From Streptosporangiaceae bacterium (GTDB lineage: Bacteria; Actinomycetota; Actinomycetes; Streptosporangiales; Streptosporangiaceae), in assembly GCA_030045295.1 (NCBI GenBank), contig JASIGD010000296.1, positions 1-7,689 on the forward strand: a stretch of DNA of 7,689 bases, written 5' to 3'. Below are positions 6,250 through 7,689 of this stretch, in pieces. A program made the position numbers and the translations under genes. How positions within the stretch are numbered: the first letter of the stretch is position 1; each line of letters begins with the position of its first letter. The notes below the pieces were generated by a model. That model saw nothing but the letters and a program-made list of their open reading frames with translations, made no database searches and was not told the DNA's origin.

Positions 6250-6920
6250 CGGGATCAGTCACCACCGGGCACCAGGCGGCAGTCCTCGGGCGGCTTCGCG
6301 TGCTGCCCACGGCAGCGATCTCGGACGCGCTGGACCGGGAAGGGATCCCCGGCGCCCTTGAAGGCCTCGCCCCGCTATCGGAGGAGTTCCGTGCAGCCGG
6401 GCCGGCGTTCACCGTCCGGTACGCGCCCGTGGATCGGGCCGGCGGCACCGTCGGTGACTTCCTGGACGAGGTGCCGCCCGGCGCGGTGATCGTCATCGAC
6501 AATGACGGCCGCCGGGACGTCACCGTCTGGGGCGGCATCATGACCGAGGTGGCGTCGATCCGCGGCATCGCCGGCACCGTGATCGACGGCGTCTGCCGTG
6601 ACGGGCCGGCGTCGCTGTCGCAGCGCTACCCGGTGTTCAGCCGCGGCCGGTTCATGCGGACCGGCAAGGACCGGGCGCGCCTGGTCTCGGTCGGCCAGCA
6701 GCTGACCGTCTCCGGCGTGGACATCCGCCCCGGCACGATCGTGTGCGCCGACGCGGACGGCGTCGTCGCCGTTCCCCTGGCCCACACTGAGCGCGTCGCC
6801 GAGGTCGCCGAACGGATCGAGCAGGCCGAAAGGCAGATCGTGGCGGCCGTGCGCGCCGGGAGCAGCCTGCGAAAGGCCCGCGAGAGCTTCGGCTACCACA
6901 ACCTGCAGAGGCGGGCATGA
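6246..6920 (+). CDS. RraA-family protein (HMG/CHA aldolase-like), copy 2
   Basis: This 224-residue paralogue of the preceding gene overlaps it by ATGA (6246-6249), with GGAGGAG at 6237-6243 as ribosome-binding site. It aligns along its whole length: A-A-I-S-D-A-L-D-R (about 23-31), I-V-I-D-N-D-G-R near 85, W95-G-G97, and R118-D119 in G-V-C-R-D. The spacing G97-X20-R118-D119 is kept, but the third metal-supporting position is Ala122. The N-terminal segment and several loops differ clearly from copy 1, so this is an old divergence and not a recent duplication. Tight coupling suggests equal amounts of both, which would suit a mixed oligomer or two successive steps. RraA-like proteins form trimers with active sites at subunit interfaces, which makes a hetero-oligomer plausible. 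The substrate is unknown. Confidence 0.89.
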   Translation: MTGSVTTGHQAAVLGRLRVLPTAAISDALDREGIPGALEGLAPLSEEFRAAGPAFTVRYAPVDRAGGTVGDFLDEVPPGAVIVIDNDGRRDVTVWGGIMTEVASIRGIAGTVIDGVCRDGPASLSQRYPVFSRGRFMRTGKDRARLVSVGQQLTVSGVDIRPGTIVCADADGVVAVPLAHTERVAEVAERIEQAERQIVAAVRAGSSLRKARESFGYHNLQRRA

Positions 6921-7689
6921 CCGACGCGGCGTGCACGCTCATCCACGAACACCTGGACCTGACTGTCGACGGCGTGAGCATGAAAGTCGCCACGGTCCGC
7001 CGAGAGGGCGAAACCGCCCCCATCGTCTTCCTGCACGGCTTCGGCTCAACCAAGGAAGACTACGCAGACGTCGCGTACCACCCCGGTTTCGCCGGACGCG
7101 CCTTCCTCGCTTACGACGCACCGGGATGCGGGCAGACCTGCTACGAGAACTCACCGGAAATCTCCATCCCGTTCCTGGTCAAGACCGCCCATTCCGTACT
7201 GCGGCAGACACGGATCCAGCGCTTCCACCTCGTCGGGCATTCCATGGGCGGCCTGACCGCGCTCCTGCTGGCGCACCAGGAACCCGGCCGCGTCCTGAGC
7301 TTCACCGACATCGAGGGCAACCTCGCCCCGGAAGACTGCTTCTTGAGCCGGCAGGTCCTGACCCATCCGCAGGACGACGACGCGCACTTCTTCGACGACT
7401 TCATCGAACGGGCCCGCCGTTCACCGTTCTACTCCAGTGCCCTCTACGCGGCAGGCGTCCGCCACAAGGTACGCCCCGGCGCGGTGCGCGGGATCTTCGA
7501 GTCGATGGTCGACCTGTCCGACCACGGCGAGCTGCTGGCGAAATTCCTCTCGCTGCCATGCCCGCGCATGTTCATCTACGGCGAGCAGAACTCCTCGCTG
7601 TCCTACCTGACCACACTGAACGCCAATAACGTCGAACTGGCGGAAATCCCGCACAGCGCACACTGGCCGATGTACTCCAACCCCGTTGC
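6917..7689 (+). CDS. Alpha/beta hydrolase, 3' end beyond window
   Basis: An open frame of at least 257 codons runs from the ATG at 6917 to the right edge without a stop. Its ATGA overlaps the end of the second RraA-family gene, and GAGG at 6908-6911 is the ribosome-binding site. The fold is clear: F-L-H40-G-F-G-S forms the oxyanion region, Y-D-A-P-G-C-G follows strand 4, the nucleophile elbow is G-H-S109-M-G-G, and the catalytic His is probably His249 in S-A-H-W-P-M. The usual acid position after strand 7 reads G-E-Q-N, so Asn225 replaces Asp. Glu133 in T-D-I-E-G-N, after strand 6, is a likely substitute. There is no signal peptide, so it is cytosolic. Likely reactions are ester, lactone or C-C bond hydrolysis. 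The family is usually about 260-290 residues, so little is missing. Confidence 0.9.
   Translation, partial: MTDAACTLIHEHLDLTVDGVSMKVATVRREGETAPIVFLHGFGSTKEDYADVAYHPGFAGRAFLAYDAPGCGQTCYENSPEISIPFLVKTAHSVLRQTRIQRFHLVGHSMGGLTALLLAHQEPGRVLSFTDIEGNLAPEDCFLSRQVLTHPQDDDAHFFDDFIERARRSPFYSSALYAAGVRHKVRPGAVRGIFESMVDLSDHGELLAKFLSLPCPRMFIYGEQNSSLSYLTTLNANNVELAEIPHSAHWPMYSNPV

Noticed and set aside
5587..6920. RraA-family genes read as RNase E activity regulators or menaquinone methyltransferases
   Set aside because: Both labels are inherited from old annotation. The operon with a hydrolase under a LysR-type regulator and the G-X20-R-D spacing point to aldolase-like metabolism.
6931..7629. 232-codon open frame on the plus strand
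   Set aside because: It is a shadow of the alpha/beta hydrolase, which has the nucleophile elbow, oxyanion and His motifs in the frame starting at 6917.
1..7689. CRISPR arrays, tRNAs, rRNAs, insertion sequences, toxin-antitoxin or phage-defence genes
   Set aside because: I looked for spaced direct repeats, cloverleaf-like stretches, terminal repeats flanking transposase-like frames and defence domains, and saw none.

Overview
The window has the hallmarks of a high-GC Gram-positive genome, most likely an actinomycete. Coding sequence is strongly GC-rich with a G/C-biased third codon position, all seven visible stop codons are TGA, and several starts lack a clear Shine-Dalgarno sequence. I cannot name the genus from sequence alone. 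No transposase, integrase, CRISPR array, tRNA or rRNA is visible.

Layout: positions 1-398 hold no convincing gene, only a GC-rich hairpin pair at the left edge and a start-less open frame on the minus strand. Unit A follows: a MocR/GntR-type regulator on the minus strand (399-1817) diverges across a 97-nt gap from three plus-strand genes, a fold-type I PLP aminotransferase (1915-3036), a RidA-family enamine/imine deaminase (3085-3462) and a PhzF-family isomerase (3466-4344). A 241-nt convergent gap (4345-4585) contains hairpins and a perfect AT-rich palindrome. Unit B follows: a LysR-type regulator on the minus strand (4586-5512) diverges across a 74-nt AT-richer gap from two tandem RraA/HMG-aldolase-family genes (5587-6249, 6246-6920) and an alpha/beta hydrolase (from 6917, cut by the right edge). 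The last three are joined by 4-nt ATGA stop/start overlaps.

Working together: this looks like an accessory metabolic locus with two regulators and two short operons. MocR regulators usually control adjacent PLP-related genes. An aminotransferase next to a RidA deaminase suggests amino-acid nitrogen removal through a reactive enamine or imine. PhzF-family proteins catalyse isomerisations or epimerisations with a Glu as acid/base. RraA-fold proteins related to HMG/CHA aldolase can cleave 4-hydroxy-2-oxo acids to pyruvate, and the hydrolase could open or release an ester, lactone or C-C bond. A catabolic or tailoring route for an unusual amino acid, passing through a 2-oxo acid and an aldolase step, is a coherent but unproven reading. 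The least ordinary features are the tandem RraA pair, where both proteins lack the acidic residue of the G-X20-R-D-X2-E/D motif, and a hydrolase triad that appears to use a Glu after strand 6 instead of the usual Asp after strand 7.
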